Positions 33,807 through 43,503 of a stretch of 64,000 bases of DNA are shown here, one piece after another. A model generated the notes under the pieces. That model did no database searches. It saw only the letters and a list, made by a program, of their open reading frames with translations, and had not been told where the DNA came from. The position numbers were made by a program, and so were the translations under genes. How positions within the stretch are numbered: the stretch's first letter is position 1; every line of letters starts with the position of its first letter. The stretch covers positions 77,597 to 141,596 of the forward strand of contig DASXOJ010000083.1 in the NCBI GenBank assembly GCA_036494465.1. The letters are read 5' to 3'. Source of the DNA: CAJCJE01 sp036494465 (GTDB lineage Bacteria; Actinomycetota; Actinomycetes; Mycobacteriales; Pseudonocardiaceae).

Positions 33807-34217
33807 GTGCTCAGCGTCGAGGAGATCCGCGCAGACCGGCCCATCGAGGTCCTCCGCGCGAGAATGTTGACGATCGTCGCGGTGGTGCTGTGGCTGCCGA
33901 TCGTCGGCTACCTGTATCCCACTGACACGGCCGGATTGCCGTTGCTGGCGATGCTCGGCTGCCTGTGGGGCGCGTTCGGCGTGGCGAAGGGCAGGCAGGC
34001 AGCGCGAATCATGGTGACGATCTCGCTCGGGATCGCCTACCTGTTCGTGCTGCCCGCCTGCTGGATCAGCCTGGGCGACCCAACCACCGGCGCGCCTGCG
34101 CTCGCCATCGTCGACGTCGTCTCGATACTGCTCTCGGTCTACGTCCTGATCCTGATGTTCCGCCCGGACAGCAACCGGTACGTCCACCTGATCACGGTCG
34201 CGCGCGCCCGCCGCTGA
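33807..34217 (+). CDS. Hypothetical four-helix membrane protein
   Basis: A 136-residue protein with four hydrophobic segments (about 20-38, 43-58, 68-88 and 98-118) and charged ends. GTG start at 33807 with no strong ribosome site. It converges on the permease gene. No family was recognised. Confidence 0.55.
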   Translation: MLSVEEIRADRPIEVLRARMLTIVAVVLWLPIVGYLYPTDTAGLPLLAMLGCLWGAFGVAKGRQAARIMVTISLGIAYLFVLPACWISLGDPTTGAPALAIVDVVSILLSVYVLILMFRPDSNRYVHLITVARARR

Positions 34218-34236
34218 GCGCTGCCAACCAGGAGCT

Positions 34237-35778
34237 CTAAGCCAGGTCCTCCAACTCGTGTTCCACCGCGGCGATTTCCTCGGCGCTGCCTTGCACGCGC
34301 GGTCCCTTGAACCACTTGCGCGCCGAGGCGAACCACCAGATCGCGGCGCCGCCGAGGACGACGAGGAACGCGACCGGGGTGTAGTTGAAGCTGGAGAGCT
34401 TGACCGGCGACGAGGTGGGCAACATGAACAGCACGAAGATGATCACCACCCACGCGCTCGCCACGATGCCGATCGGCCTGCCCCACCTCCCCAGGTTCCA
34501 CGGCCCCTTCTCGAAGGAGTCGCCGCGCAGTACGCGCAGGAACACCGGGATCACGTAGGCGACGTACAACCCGACCGTCGCGATGGAGGTGACCGCCGCG
34601 TATGCGGTCGCGTTCCACAGGTAGGGCAGCGACAGGATGAACGCGCCGACGGCGGCGAACCACACCGAGTTGGTTGGCGTCCGGGTGCGCTTGTTGATTT
34701 TGTGCCACAGCCGCGATCCGGGGATGGCGCCGTCGCGGGCGAACGCGTAGATCATCCGCGAGTTCGCGGTGACCGATGCCATGCCGCAGAACAGCTGCGC
34801 GCCGATCGCGATCAACAGCAGGAACTCGCCGGTTTTCTGACCTGCCGCGTCGATGAAGATCTGCGCAGGCGGCACGCCGGTCGCCGAGGTCGCCTCGCCG
34901 GAGTAGTTCTGGATGGCGAAGGTCAGCCCGAGCAGCAGCACCCAACCCGCGACCAGCGAGACCAGGATCGAGTTGACGATGCCGCGCGGCCCGGCTTTCG
35001 CCGCGTTCTTGGTTTCCTCTGTCATGTGCGCGGACGCGTCGTATCCGGTCAACGTGTACTGCGACATCAACAGGCCCAGCGCGAACACGTAGATCACCGA
35101 TGTCCACCCGGTGTTGTTCACGAAGTGCCCGAACACGAACCCGGCGGACTGGTGGTGGTCCGGGATGATGATCAGCACGCCGACGATGACCAGCACGCCG
35201 ACCAGGTGCCACCACACGCTGACGTTGTTGAGTACCGCGACTATGCGCACGCCGAACGTGTTCAGCAGCCCGTGCACCACCAGGATGATCGCGAGCAGCA
35301 TGATCGTGTGCGCTGGCGTGGCCGTGAAGCCCCAGACCAGGTCGAGGAACGCGTTGAGGAACGTGGCCGCACCGAAGTCGATGCCCGCGGTGACCGCGAC
35401 CTGACCGACCAGGTTGAACCATCCGGTGAACCACGACCACGCGGCGCCGTTGCGCGGGGCCAGTTTCGCGGCCCAGTAGTAGAGGCCGCCCGCGGTCGGA
35501 TAGCTGGAGCACACCTCGGCCATGCCGAGCCCGATGAGCACCACGAACACGCCGACCAGCGGCCAGCCCCAGATCATCGCGACCGGGCCGCCGGTGTTCA
35601 TGCCGGTTCCGTAGAGGGTCAGGCAGCCGGACAGGATCGAGATGATCGTGAACGAGACCGCGAAGTTGGAGAACGCCGAGAGTGATCTGCGCAGTTCCTG
35701 CGCGTAGCCGAGTTGGTGCAGCCGGGCATCGTCGTCATCGACTTCGGGGGTCTGGACTGGATCTAATTTCTCGGACAC
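34237..35778 (-). CDS. APC-family amino acid/polyamine permease
   Basis: A 513-residue transporter with about 12 helices and APC signatures: LSAFSNFAVSFTIISILSGC near 35, YPTAGGLYYWAAKLAPRNG, TGYDASAHMTEETKNAAK and SRMIYAFARDGAIPG. It resembles GABA/choline/polyamine permeases. The GTG at 35778 is chosen over upstream codons because GGAGG stands eight bases before it. It is divergent from a gamma-glutamyl ligase operon, so a polyamine or GABA-like substrate is likely. Confidence 0.85.
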   Translation of the reverse strand: MSEKLDPVQTPEVDDDDARLHQLGYAQELRRSLSAFSNFAVSFTIISILSGCLTLYGTGMNTGGPVAMIWGWPLVGVFVVLIGLGMAEVCSSYPTAGGLYYWAAKLAPRNGAAWSWFTGWFNLVGQVAVTAGIDFGAATFLNAFLDLVWGFTATPAHTIMLLAIILVVHGLLNTFGVRIVAVLNNVSVWWHLVGVLVIVGVLIIIPDHHQSAGFVFGHFVNNTGWTSVIYVFALGLLMSQYTLTGYDASAHMTEETKNAAKAGPRGIVNSILVSLVAGWVLLLGLTFAIQNYSGEATSATGVPPAQIFIDAAGQKTGEFLLLIAIGAQLFCGMASVTANSRMIYAFARDGAIPGSRLWHKINKRTRTPTNSVWFAAVGAFILSLPYLWNATAYAAVTSIATVGLYVAYVIPVFLRVLRGDSFEKGPWNLGRWGRPIGIVASAWVVIIFVLFMLPTSSPVKLSSFNYTPVAFLVVLGGAAIWWFASARKWFKGPRVQGSAEEIAAVEHELEDLA

Positions 35779-35899
35779 GGGCGACACCTCCGCCAATGGA
35801 CCGTGGGCAGTCCTTTTTTGAATCAGACACCGTGTGATCGGCAAGAGTGGCAAGCGTCACCCGCCCATGTCAAGGCTCCTTACTCAGCTGTAACCGGGG

Positions 35900-35929
35900 T
35901 TGACACGCCGTCAGCCGCCCGGGTACCAA
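35900..35929 (+). promoter_or_regulatory. Candidate promoter of the polyamine operon
   Basis: TTGACA at 35900-35905 is followed after 18 bp by TACCAA, a weak -10. The gamma-glutamyl ligase ATG lies about 50 bp downstream with a GGAAGGA ribosome site. The GntR regulator at the end of the operon would be expected to act in this intergenic region, but no clear operator was seen. Confidence 0.4.
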
Positions 35930-35981
35930 TACTCCAAAGGTACGGATCTGGCCCATTGGATCGTGCACGGGGAAGGACGCG

Positions 35982-37349
35982 ATGGTGCAGACAGAGGGCT
36001 TGCTGACCGTTGAAAGCCTGCGCGTACTCGTCGAAGAAGGCAAGGTCGACACCGTCCTGGTCGCCATGACCGATATGCAGGGCCGGTTGCAGGGCAAGCG
36101 GTGTTCCGCCCGGTTCTTCCTGGAAGAGGTCGTGCCGAACGCGACCGAGGCGTGCAACTACCTGCTCGCGGTCGACGTGGAGATGAACACGGTCGGCGGC
36201 TACGAGATGTCCTCCTGGGAGCGCGGTTACGGCGACTTCGTGCTGCGCCCGGACCTGTCGACGTTGCGGCACGTGCCATGGCATCCGGGCACCGCGATGG
36301 TGCTCTGCGACGTCGAACGGGTCGAGGACCACTCCCCCGTGCCGGTCTCGCCGCGCCAGGTGCTGCGCCGCCAGCTCGACCGCCTTGCCGAGCGCGGGCT
36401 GGCCGCGTTCGTCGGCACCGAGCTGGAGTTCATGGTGTTCGACGACTCGTACGAAGAGGCCTACGCCAAGGGATACCGCGAACTCCGGCCCGCCAATCAG
36501 TACAATGTGGACTACTCGATGCTGGGCACCGCGCGGCTGGAACCGTTACTGCGCCGCATCCGCAACTCGATGACCGGCGCTGGCCTCTACGTCGAGTCGG
36601 CGAAGGGCGAGTGCAACCCCGGCCAGCAGGAGATCGCCTTCCGTTACGACGCGGCCCTCAAGACCTGCGACAACCACTCGATCTACAAGACCGGTGCCAA
36701 GGAAATCGCCGCGCAGGAGGGCCGCAGCCTCACCTTCATGGCGAAGTTCAACGAGCGCGAGGGCAACTCCTGCCACATCCACGTGAGCCTGCGCGGCACC
36801 GACGGATCGGCGGTGCTGCCGGGCGACGACGAGCACGGCTTCTCCCCGATGATGCGGCACTTCGTCGCCGGGCAACTGGCCTGCCTGCGCGAGTTCAGCT
36901 ACTTCCTGGCGCCGAACATCAACTCCTACAAGCGGTTCGCCGAAGGCAGTTTCGCGCCGACCGCGGTCGCCTGGGGCCGGGACAACCGCACCTGCGCGCT
37001 GCGCGTCGTCGGTCACGGCGATTCGCTGCGCACCGAGAACCGGGTGCCCGGCGGCGACGTCAACCCCTACCTGGCAGTCGCCGCGGTGATAGCCGCCGGT
37101 CTGCACGGCATCGAGCACGAGCTGCCACTGGAGGACGAGCTCACCGGCAACGCCTACACCTCCGGCCGGGACACGGTGCCGAGGACGTTGCGCGAGGCCG
37201 CCGAACTGCTCGCGACCAGCGAACGCGCGAAAGACGCCTTCGGTGCGGACGTGATCGCGCACTACCGCAACGCGGCCACGGTGGAACTGGCCGCGTTCGA
37301 CGCCGCCGTGACCGACTGGGAGAAAGTCCGTTGCTTCGAACGGATGTGA
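35982..37349 (+). CDS. Glutamine synthetase-like gamma-glutamylpolyamine ligase
   Basis: A 455-residue glutamine synthetase family protein of the PuuA/GlnA3 type. The N-terminal beta-grasp has VLVAMTDMQGRLQGKR near 23-38, and the catalytic domain shows VGTELEFMVFDD near 144, SAKGECNPGQQEIAFRYDAAL near 205, SCHIHVSL near 266 and ENRVPGGDVNPYLA near 352. Beside a gamma-glutamyl hydrolase and aldehyde dehydrogenase it most likely attaches glutamate to a polyamine or other amine rather than to ammonia. Length fits the family. Confidence 0.85.
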   Translation: MVQTEGLLTVESLRVLVEEGKVDTVLVAMTDMQGRLQGKRCSARFFLEEVVPNATEACNYLLAVDVEMNTVGGYEMSSWERGYGDFVLRPDLSTLRHVPWHPGTAMVLCDVERVEDHSPVPVSPRQVLRRQLDRLAERGLAAFVGTELEFMVFDDSYEEAYAKGYRELRPANQYNVDYSMLGTARLEPLLRRIRNSMTGAGLYVESAKGECNPGQQEIAFRYDAALKTCDNHSIYKTGAKEIAAQEGRSLTFMAKFNEREGNSCHIHVSLRGTDGSAVLPGDDEHGFSPMMRHFVAGQLACLREFSYFLAPNINSYKRFAEGSFAPTAVAWGRDNRTCALRVVGHGDSLRTENRVPGGDVNPYLAVAAVIAAGLHGIEHELPLEDELTGNAYTSGRDTVPRTLREAAELLATSERAKDAFGADVIAHYRNAATVELAAFDAAVTDWEKVRCFERM

Positions 37350-37363
37350 GAGAAACAAACACA

Positions 37364-38083
37364 GTGAACGCCTCTGAGCAACGGCCGGTCATCGGCATCA
37401 CCTGCTACCTCGAAGAAGCACGCTTCAGCATCTGGCAGCAGCAGGCGGCCATTCTGCCGCGCACCTACCTGGACGCGGTGCTGCGCGCCGGCGGCGTGCC
37501 GGTCGTGCTGCCCGCCCTCGGTGACGGCTTCGCCGAGTACGTCGCGCACATCGACGGCCTCATCCTCGCCGGTGGTGCCGACCTCGACCCCGCCGCCTAC
37601 CACCAGCAACCGCACCAGCAGACCGTCGGCATGCAGCCGCACCGCGACTCCTTCGAGTTCGACCTGCTCAACACGGCACTGGAAGCGAACCTGCCGGTAC
37701 TGGGCGTGTGCCGGGGCATGCAACTGCTCAACGTGGCTCTCGGCGGCACACTGCACCAGCACCTGCCCGAGTCGAACGGCAACTCCGAGCACCGCCCGGT
37801 GCCCGGCACGTTCGGCGGTTGCACGGTGAAACTGGCGCCGCAGAGCAGGCTCGCCACCATCTTCGGCGACACCACGAACGTCCGCTGCCACCACCACCAG
37901 GCCGCAGACGAACCGGCAACCGCGTTGACCGTGACCGGCCGGGCGACCGACGGCACCACCGAGGCGGTCGAGTTGCCGGACAAGGACTTCGTGCTGGGCG
38001 TGCAGTGGCACCCCGAGGAGAACCCGGACGACGACCGGCTGTTCGCCGCGCTCGTCGACGCGAGCAGGAAAGGATCGGCATGA
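37364..38083 (+). CDS. puuD: Gamma-glutamyl-GABA hydrolase (PuuD-like)
   Basis: A 239-residue class I glutamine amidotransferase-like hydrolase. The nucleophile elbow is VLGVCRGMQLLNVALGG (Cys near 116), the catalytic His/Glu lie in GVQWHPEENPDD near the C terminus, and LILAGGADLDPAAY is the conserved oxyanion region. It would release the gamma-glutamyl group at the end of the putrescine pathway. Start is GTG; its stop overlaps the aldehyde dehydrogenase ATG. Confidence 0.85.
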   Translation: MNASEQRPVIGITCYLEEARFSIWQQQAAILPRTYLDAVLRAGGVPVVLPALGDGFAEYVAHIDGLILAGGADLDPAAYHQQPHQQTVGMQPHRDSFEFDLLNTALEANLPVLGVCRGMQLLNVALGGTLHQHLPESNGNSEHRPVPGTFGGCTVKLAPQSRLATIFGDTTNVRCHHHQAADEPATALTVTGRATDGTTEAVELPDKDFVLGVQWHPEENPDDDRLFAALVDASRKGSA

Positions 38084-39444
38084 CCTCCGTCGAGGTGCGC
38101 AATCCCGCGACCGAGCAGGTGATCCGCACGGTCGAGCTGACTTCGGTCGAGCAGACCGACGCGGCGATCGACCGCGCGCACCGCGCCCAACCGGCCTGGG
38201 CGGCGATCGCACCCGGCGACCGGGCGCGGTTGCTGCGCCGCTTCGCCGACGCGGTCGAGGCCGACCAGGAGAACCTGGCGCAGCTGGAAGTGCTGAACTC
38301 CGGCCACACGATCGGCAACGCGCGCTGGGAAGCGGGCAACGTCGCCAATGTGCTCAACTACTACTCGGCCGCTCCAGAACGGTTGTTCGGCCAGCAGATC
38401 CCGGTACCTGGCGGCGTGAACGTGACCTTCGCCGAGCCGCTGGGCGTGATCGGCGTGATCGTGCCGTGGAACTTCCCGATGCCGATCGCGGGCTGGGGTT
38501 TCGCGCCCGCACTGGCGGCGGGCAACACGGTGGTGCTCAAGCCGGCCGAACTGACCCCGCTCACCGCGATCCGCATCGCGGAGCTCGCGCGCGAAGCCGG
38601 TATCCCAGCAGACGTCTTCCAGGTGCTACCCGGCAAGGGATCCGTTGTCGGCCAACGCTTTGTCACGAATCCGGCCGTCCGCAAGGTGGTCTTCACCGGG
38701 TCGACGCTGGTCGGCAAGCAGATCATGGCGGGCTGCGCCGAGCAGGTGAAGCGGGTGACCCTGGAGTTGGGCGGCAAGAGCGCGAACATCGTCTTCGCCG
38801 ACGCCGACCTGGCCAAGGCCGCCGCCACCGCGCCCTACGGCGTGTTCGACAACGCGGGCCAGGACTGCTGCGCGCGCTCGCGCATCCTGGTGCAGCGCAG
38901 TGTCTTCGACAAGTTCCTCGAACTGCTCGAACCAGCCGTGCACGGCGTCACCGTCGGCGATCCGAGCAACGACAGGACCGAGATGGGCCCGCTGATCTCC
39001 GCCGCCCACCACGAGAAAGTCTCGTCCTATGTGGATGGATCGGTGGATGTGGCGTTCCGCGGTTCGGCACCCGACGGCCCCGGTTTCTGGTTCCCGCCAA
39101 CGGTCCTGCTGCCTACGTCAGCGAGCGACCGCACGATGACCGAGGAGATCTTCGGCCCCGTCGTCACGGTCTTCCCGTTCGACGACGATGCGGACGCGAT
39201 CGCGCTGGCCAACGACTCCGAGTACGGCCTGTCCGGCTCGATCTGGACCGAGAACGTCGGCCGCGCGCTGCGGGTCTCCCGCGCGGTGCAGGCAGGCAAC
39301 CTCTCGGTCAACTCGCACTCGTCGGTGCGCTACTGGACGCCCTTCGGCGGCTTCAAACAGTCCGGCCTCGGCCGGGAACTCGGCCCGGACGCGCTGAACG
39401 CGTTCACCGAAACGAAGAATGTCTTCATCAGCACGGAGGGATGA
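38080..39444 (+). CDS. Aldehyde dehydrogenase (PuuC/GabD-like)
   Basis: A 454-residue NAD(P)-dependent aldehyde dehydrogenase. The general base Glu229 is in LELGGKSAN and the nucleophile Cys263 in GQDCCARSR. PWNFPMPIAGWGFAPALAAGN and TEEIFGPVVTVFPF are also standard. In this operon it should oxidise a gamma-glutamyl-aminoaldehyde or related aldehyde. ATG overlaps the hydrolase stop. Slightly shorter than the usual 480 residues but with all core motifs. Confidence 0.88.
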   Translation: MTSVEVRNPATEQVIRTVELTSVEQTDAAIDRAHRAQPAWAAIAPGDRARLLRRFADAVEADQENLAQLEVLNSGHTIGNARWEAGNVANVLNYYSAAPERLFGQQIPVPGGVNVTFAEPLGVIGVIVPWNFPMPIAGWGFAPALAAGNTVVLKPAELTPLTAIRIAELAREAGIPADVFQVLPGKGSVVGQRFVTNPAVRKVVFTGSTLVGKQIMAGCAEQVKRVTLELGGKSANIVFADADLAKAAATAPYGVFDNAGQDCCARSRILVQRSVFDKFLELLEPAVHGVTVGDPSNDRTEMGPLISAAHHEKVSSYVDGSVDVAFRGSAPDGPGFWFPPTVLLPTSASDRTMTEEIFGPVVTVFPFDDDADAIALANDSEYGLSGSIWTENVGRALRVSRAVQAGNLSVNSHSSVRYWTPFGGFKQSGLGRELGPDALNAFTETKNVFISTEG

Positions 39445-39451
39445 GCACAGC

Positions 39452-40228
39452 ATGACCATGATCAGCGAGCGGCTGGCGGGCCGGGTCGCGGTCGTCACCG
39501 GCGGCGGCAGCGGCATCGGGCTCGCCACGGTGCGGCGCTTCGCGGCCGAGGGCGCCAAGGTCGTCGTCGGCGACATCGACCCGGTGGCGGGCGAGAAGGC
39601 CGCAGGCGAGGTCGGCGGGCTCTACGTCAAAGTCGACGTGAGCGACGAGGAGCAGGTCAAGAACCTGTTCAACGCCACAGAGGACGCGTTCGGCGCGGTG
39701 GACATCGCGTTCAACAACGCGGGCATCTCCCCGCCCGAGGACGCCTCCATCACCGAGACCAACCTCGACGCCTGGCACAAGGTCCAGCAGATCAACCTGA
39801 CCTCGGTGTTCCTGTGCAGCAAGTACGCGATCGAGCACATGCGCAGGCGCGGCAAGGGCTCGATCATCAACACCGCGTCGTTCGTGGCGGTGATGGGCGC
39901 GGCGACCTCGCAGATCTCCTACTCGGCGTCCAAGGGCGGCGTGCTGGCGATGAGCCGCGAGCTGGGCGTCGAATTCGCCCGCGAGGGCATCCGGGTCAAC
40001 GCGGTGTGCCCGGGTCCGGTGAACACGCCGCTGCTCAAGGAGTTGTTCGCCAAGGACGCGGAGAAGGCCGCGCGACGCCTGGTGCACGTGCCGGTCGGCC
40101 GGTTCGCCGAGCCGGAGGAGATCGCGGCCGCGGTCGCGTTCCTGGCCAGCGACGACGCCTCGTTCGTCACCGCGACCAGCTTCCTGGTCGACGGTGGCAT
40201 CCACGCCGCCTACACCACCCCGCTGTAG
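39452..40228 (+). CDS. Short-chain dehydrogenase/reductase
   Basis: A 258-residue classical SDR. Cofactor loop TGGGSGIG near 16-23, NNAG near 89, Ser/Tyr/Lys catalytic residues in INTASFVAVMG and YSASKGG, and VNAVCPGPVNTPL near 183. Acidic Asp after strand 2 (VGDID) suggests NAD. It is in the polyamine operon, seven bases after the aldehyde dehydrogenase, and may act on a related alcohol or aldehyde. Substrate unknown. Confidence 0.85.
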   Translation: MTMISERLAGRVAVVTGGGSGIGLATVRRFAAEGAKVVVGDIDPVAGEKAAGEVGGLYVKVDVSDEEQVKNLFNATEDAFGAVDIAFNNAGISPPEDASITETNLDAWHKVQQINLTSVFLCSKYAIEHMRRRGKGSIINTASFVAVMGAATSQISYSASKGGVLAMSRELGVEFAREGIRVNAVCPGPVNTPLLKELFAKDAEKAARRLVHVPVGRFAEPEEIAAAVAFLASDDASFVTATSFLVDGGIHAAYTTPL

Positions 40229-40233
40229 CCCAC

Positions 40234-40935
40234 ATGCATCCCGTCGACGCCGCACTGTTCCGGCCGGTTCGCACCGGCAACGCCTTCGAGGAAACCGTCG
40301 AACGGCTGTTGCAGGCGATCCGGCTCGGGGTGGTGCGGGTCGGCGAACGCCTGCCCGCCGAGCGCGACCTCGCGGTCAAGCTCGGCGTGGCCAGGGTGAC
40401 GTTGCGGGAGGCCATTCACGCGCTCGCCGAAGCCGGCTACGTCGAGTCGCGGCGCGGCCGCTACGGCGGCACGTTCGTGATCGCGCCGCCCGAACCAGGC
40501 ACGCTCGCGGGGCGCGCCCCGGTCGAGCAGCTCGACGACGTGTTCATCCTGCGCAACGCGCTGGAGACCGGTGCGGCGCAGGCCGCCGCCGCGCGCACCC
40601 TCGCCAAGGACGAACGGCGCCACCTGCACGACTGCCTCGCGGACACGGCCGCCGCTTCGCTCACCGACTACCGCAGGGTCGATTCCCGGCTGCACCTGGC
40701 GATCGCCGAGGTGACCGCGTCGTCATCGCTCACCCGGGCCGTCGCGGACGCCCGCATGCGGGTCAACGACCTGCTGGACCGGATCCCGCTGCTGCCGTTG
40801 AACATCGAACACTCGAACGCGCAGCACGTGCAGATCGTCACCAGCATCCTCGGCGGCGACCCGGAATCCGCACGTCAGGCCATGGCCGAACACCTGGACG
40901 GCACCGCAGCACTGCTACGTGGTTTTCTCCTGTAA
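40234..40935 (+). CDS. GntR-family regulator, FadR/FCD subfamily
   Basis: A 233-residue regulator with an N-terminal winged helix (GERLPAERDLAVKLGVARVTLREAIH at about 36-62) and a helical FCD ligand domain with metal-site histidines (RVDSRLHLAIAEVT and SNAQHVQIVTSI). It begins five bases after the SDR gene, so it is co-transcribed with the polyamine operon and likely represses it until the substrate or a pathway intermediate binds. Confidence 0.85.
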   Translation: MHPVDAALFRPVRTGNAFEETVERLLQAIRLGVVRVGERLPAERDLAVKLGVARVTLREAIHALAEAGYVESRRGRYGGTFVIAPPEPGTLAGRAPVEQLDDVFILRNALETGAAQAAAARTLAKDERRHLHDCLADTAAASLTDYRRVDSRLHLAIAEVTASSSLTRAVADARMRVNDLLDRIPLLPLNIEHSNAQHVQIVTSILGGDPESARQAMAEHLDGTAALLRGFLL

Positions 40936-40960
40936 CGGCTTTATTCGGCTAAGCCGTTAC
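40932..40960. terminator. Hairpin at the end of the polyamine operon
   Basis: GTAACGGCTT and AAGCCGTTAC form a perfect 10-bp stem with a 9-nt loop, starting at the stop codon of the GntR gene and ending six bases before the stop of the convergent mptB gene. It probably terminates both. Confidence 0.7.
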
Positions 40961-40966
40961 AGTCGA

Positions 40967-42676
40967 TCACTGAGGTGCGAGATCGCTGCGAGTCTCCCCC
41001 GACGACCGCACCGACATGGCCGGTTCCTGCAGCTCGGGCGGAACCTCATCACCGGCACCATCGGCGGCGCTCGCCACCACCGGCAACGGCACCGCCAGCG
41101 TTTCCTCGGCCGCGATCGGGTCGAGGTTGGCCTCGGGCTTCTTGGGTTTTCCGCGCAGCCGCAACGGATCCGGCCACAGCATCGAGGCCATCGTCAGCAC
41201 GGCGAGCAGGATCACCACGATCATGTGCGGGAGGCTGCCCATGGCTTCCTCGCCGTCCGGGTAGTACACGAGCAGGATCAGCACGGCGATCCCGGCCGAG
41301 GCCGCCAGCCAGCGGTTGCGCCACGGCGAGGTGCTCAGGATCGCCAGGCCCCAGGTGAGGTACCAGGGCAGCGTCGGCGGGGACAGGATCGCCACCGCGA
41401 GCAGCGCGAACCCGGCCCTGCGCACGGCGTCGGCACCGCCGTTGCGCGCCTTCCACCACTGCCGCAGGACGATCACCGCGAGCAGCAGGTCGCCAAGGAG
41501 CCGGGTCATGCTGGTGAACGGTTGCTGCGAGAGGCCGCCGAACAGGTTGACGATCGAGTGCATGAGCTCGCCGACGCCCGTCGGCAGGTTCACCCAGTTC
41601 ACGATCAGCTGCGGCGCCTTGAGCGCGCCGATCCAGCCGAGGTCGACCCTGGCAAGCAGGGTGCACGCTGCGAAGACCACGATCACGACGCCGATGGTGG
41701 CCGCGCAGGCGCGGACGAAGCGGCGCTTGAAGCTGCCTTCCATCCGTGCCGCCCACACCCACATCAGGAAGGGCAGCGCGACCCCGGCGGTCGCCTTGAC
41801 GGCCATGCCGAGCGTCACCAGCGACATGCCCGCCACGTGCTTGCGTTCCAGCACCAGCAGGCAGCCCATGGCGAGCAGGCCGATCATCAACAGGTCGTTG
41901 TGCGGACCACCGACGAGGTGGATGACCATCATCGGGCTGGCCACCACCAGCCACAGCGCCACCGGCAGACGGCCGCCGAGGTGGCGGGTCAGGCCGGGCA
42001 GCGCGGCGACCACCAGCACCAGGCCGATCATCAGCACCAGACGCATCAGGATCACGCCGAGGATCAGGCGCTCGCCAGCGACCATCGCGATGATCTTGGC
42101 GGCCAGGATGAACAGCGGGCCGTAGGGCGCCGGGGTGTCCTGCCAGAACGGGTGCACGTTCATGGCGATCGCGTCGCCGAGCACGTTCGGACCGACCGAG
42201 TACGGGTTGAGCCCGCGCCAGGACAGCTCGCCCTGACCGAGGTAGGAGAAGACGTCGCGGGTGAACGCGGGCGGCGAGATGATCATCGGCGCGATCCAGG
42301 CGAGCCCGGCGATCAACACGCCCCTGGCGCGGACCTTGCGCGCGATCACGTCCCGCCCGAGCCGGACCCAGGCCCAGACCAGCAGGAAGACGCCGATGTA
42401 GAGGACCGCGGTGGCCAGGTTGCGGCCGTGCCCGTAGCGGATCGCGGAGAGCGGACCGTCGCCGAGGACCGGGTCGCTGATCAGGTCGCCGCCGGCGCCG
42501 AGGGCGCCGATCAAGATCATGATCGAGCCGATGAGGCCCTGGATCAGCGTGCGCTTGGACAGCCCGGTACCCAGGGTGACCGGCGGCGGGGCGTCCGGAA
42601 CACCGGGCCGCTGCGGGGCCGCAAGGGCGGCTACCGGGTCATCCGGCGCCAACTGGGTTACCTGGGTATCGACCAT
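40967..42676 (-). CDS. mptB: Polyprenol-phosphomannose-dependent alpha-1,6-mannosyltransferase (MptB-like)
   Basis: A 569-residue GT-C glycosyltransferase with about 13 hydrophobic segments. Family motifs include PAFTRDVFSYLGQGELSWRG with the catalytic acidic residue after the first loop, PYGPLFI, and a long cytosolic proline-rich C terminus. MptB-type enzymes elongate the alpha-1,6-mannan core of lipomannan on the outer face of the membrane. It is convergent with the GntR gene. Its presence suggests a mycolic- or lipomannan-type envelope. Confidence 0.8.
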   Translation of the reverse strand: MVDTQVTQLAPDDPVAALAAPQRPGVPDAPPPVTLGTGLSKRTLIQGLIGSIMILIGALGAGGDLISDPVLGDGPLSAIRYGHGRNLATAVLYIGVFLLVWAWVRLGRDVIARKVRARGVLIAGLAWIAPMIISPPAFTRDVFSYLGQGELSWRGLNPYSVGPNVLGDAIAMNVHPFWQDTPAPYGPLFILAAKIIAMVAGERLILGVILMRLVLMIGLVLVVAALPGLTRHLGGRLPVALWLVVASPMMVIHLVGGPHNDLLMIGLLAMGCLLVLERKHVAGMSLVTLGMAVKATAGVALPFLMWVWAARMEGSFKRRFVRACAATIGVVIVVFAACTLLARVDLGWIGALKAPQLIVNWVNLPTGVGELMHSIVNLFGGLSQQPFTSMTRLLGDLLLAVIVLRQWWKARNGGADAVRRAGFALLAVAILSPPTLPWYLTWGLAILSTSPWRNRWLAASAGIAVLILLVYYPDGEEAMGSLPHMIVVILLAVLTMASMLWPDPLRLRGKPKKPEANLDPIAAEETLAVPLPVVASAADGAGDEVPPELQEPAMSVRSSGETRSDLAPQ

Positions 42677-43032
42677 AGCTCAGCCATGGTCGCATGTCGT
42701 CGAGATCGACCGTTGCGCGGCTGGGCTTTTCCGCCCGGCAAACCACGGTCGGGCCAGGCATGACGCATTTTTCCCGGTTTGCCCGCAGCACCGGTTACTC
42801 CTCGTATGCACACTTCCGCCTGTTCACCCGGGTGATATCCGCCGTCGACACCGGCCGGAGCAACGCGCGGGAACACTCACCGGAACACCCAACGGGAATC
42901 GATTTATCGCTTACCCGAGTCACCCAACACATTCCCGGACGCGATAAACTCACCTTAACCCGGTGGCCGGTCACCACTTCACTTCAAACACGCGTGACCG
43001 GGAAAACTCAGCCCTCTCGAACGGAGTATCCC
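42677..43032. other. Non-coding region between mptB and lsr2
   Basis: The 356-bp divergent region carries promoters for mptB and lsr2. An 8-bp inverted repeat TTTATCGC (42903-42910) and GCGATAAA (42941-42948) with a 30-bp spacer lies in its AT-richest part, 85 bp before lsr2, and could be an Lsr2 autoregulatory site. Nothing coding was seen. Confidence 0.4.
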
Positions 43033-43383
43033 GTGGCTTCCAGGACCATCGTCGCACTCATCGACGACCTCGACGGCGGCGACGCCGAGGAGACCGTCAG
43101 CTTCGCGTTGGACGGGATCGACTACGACATCGATCTTTCCGCCAACAATGCAGCCGGTCTGCGCAAAGTGCTCGCGGAGTTCGTCGAATCCGCGCGCCGC
43201 ATGTCGGGTCGCAAGAATCGCGGCACGCCCGCCCTGGTGCACACCAGGGTCGACGCGGGCGGCGACAAAGCGCAAAACCAGGCCATCCGCAATTGGGCGC
43301 GCAGCCAGGGTTTCCCGGTCTCCGACCGAGGTCGCATTCCGGCCGACCTGGTGGAGAGGTTCCAGGACGCGCACAGCGCCTGA
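43033..43383 (+). CDS. lsr2: Lsr2-family nucleoid-associated xenogeneic silencer
   Basis: A 116-residue Lsr2 protein. The N-terminal dimerisation beta-hairpin has VALIDDLDGGDAEETVSFALDG and YDIDLSANNAAGLRK; the linker is basic; and the C-terminal DNA-binding part has RNWARSQGFPVSDRGRIPADLVERF with the RGR AT-hook-like loop. It bridges AT-rich and acquired DNA. The GTG at 43033 has GGAG eight bases upstream. It may silence the AT-richer genes of the element at 55-57 kb. Confidence 0.92.
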   Translation: MASRTIVALIDDLDGGDAEETVSFALDGIDYDIDLSANNAAGLRKVLAEFVESARRMSGRKNRGTPALVHTRVDAGGDKAQNQAIRNWARSQGFPVSDRGRIPADLVERFQDAHSA

Positions 43384-43503
43384 CAGGCGCGCGTCCCCGG
43401 GGAGAGATCGATCGGATTTTCGCGCATCAACAGCGCGCATTCGATCTTTCCTCGGGTTCGAAATACCGCATCAAGTCGATAGTGGTCATTCTCACGCACA
43501 GCA

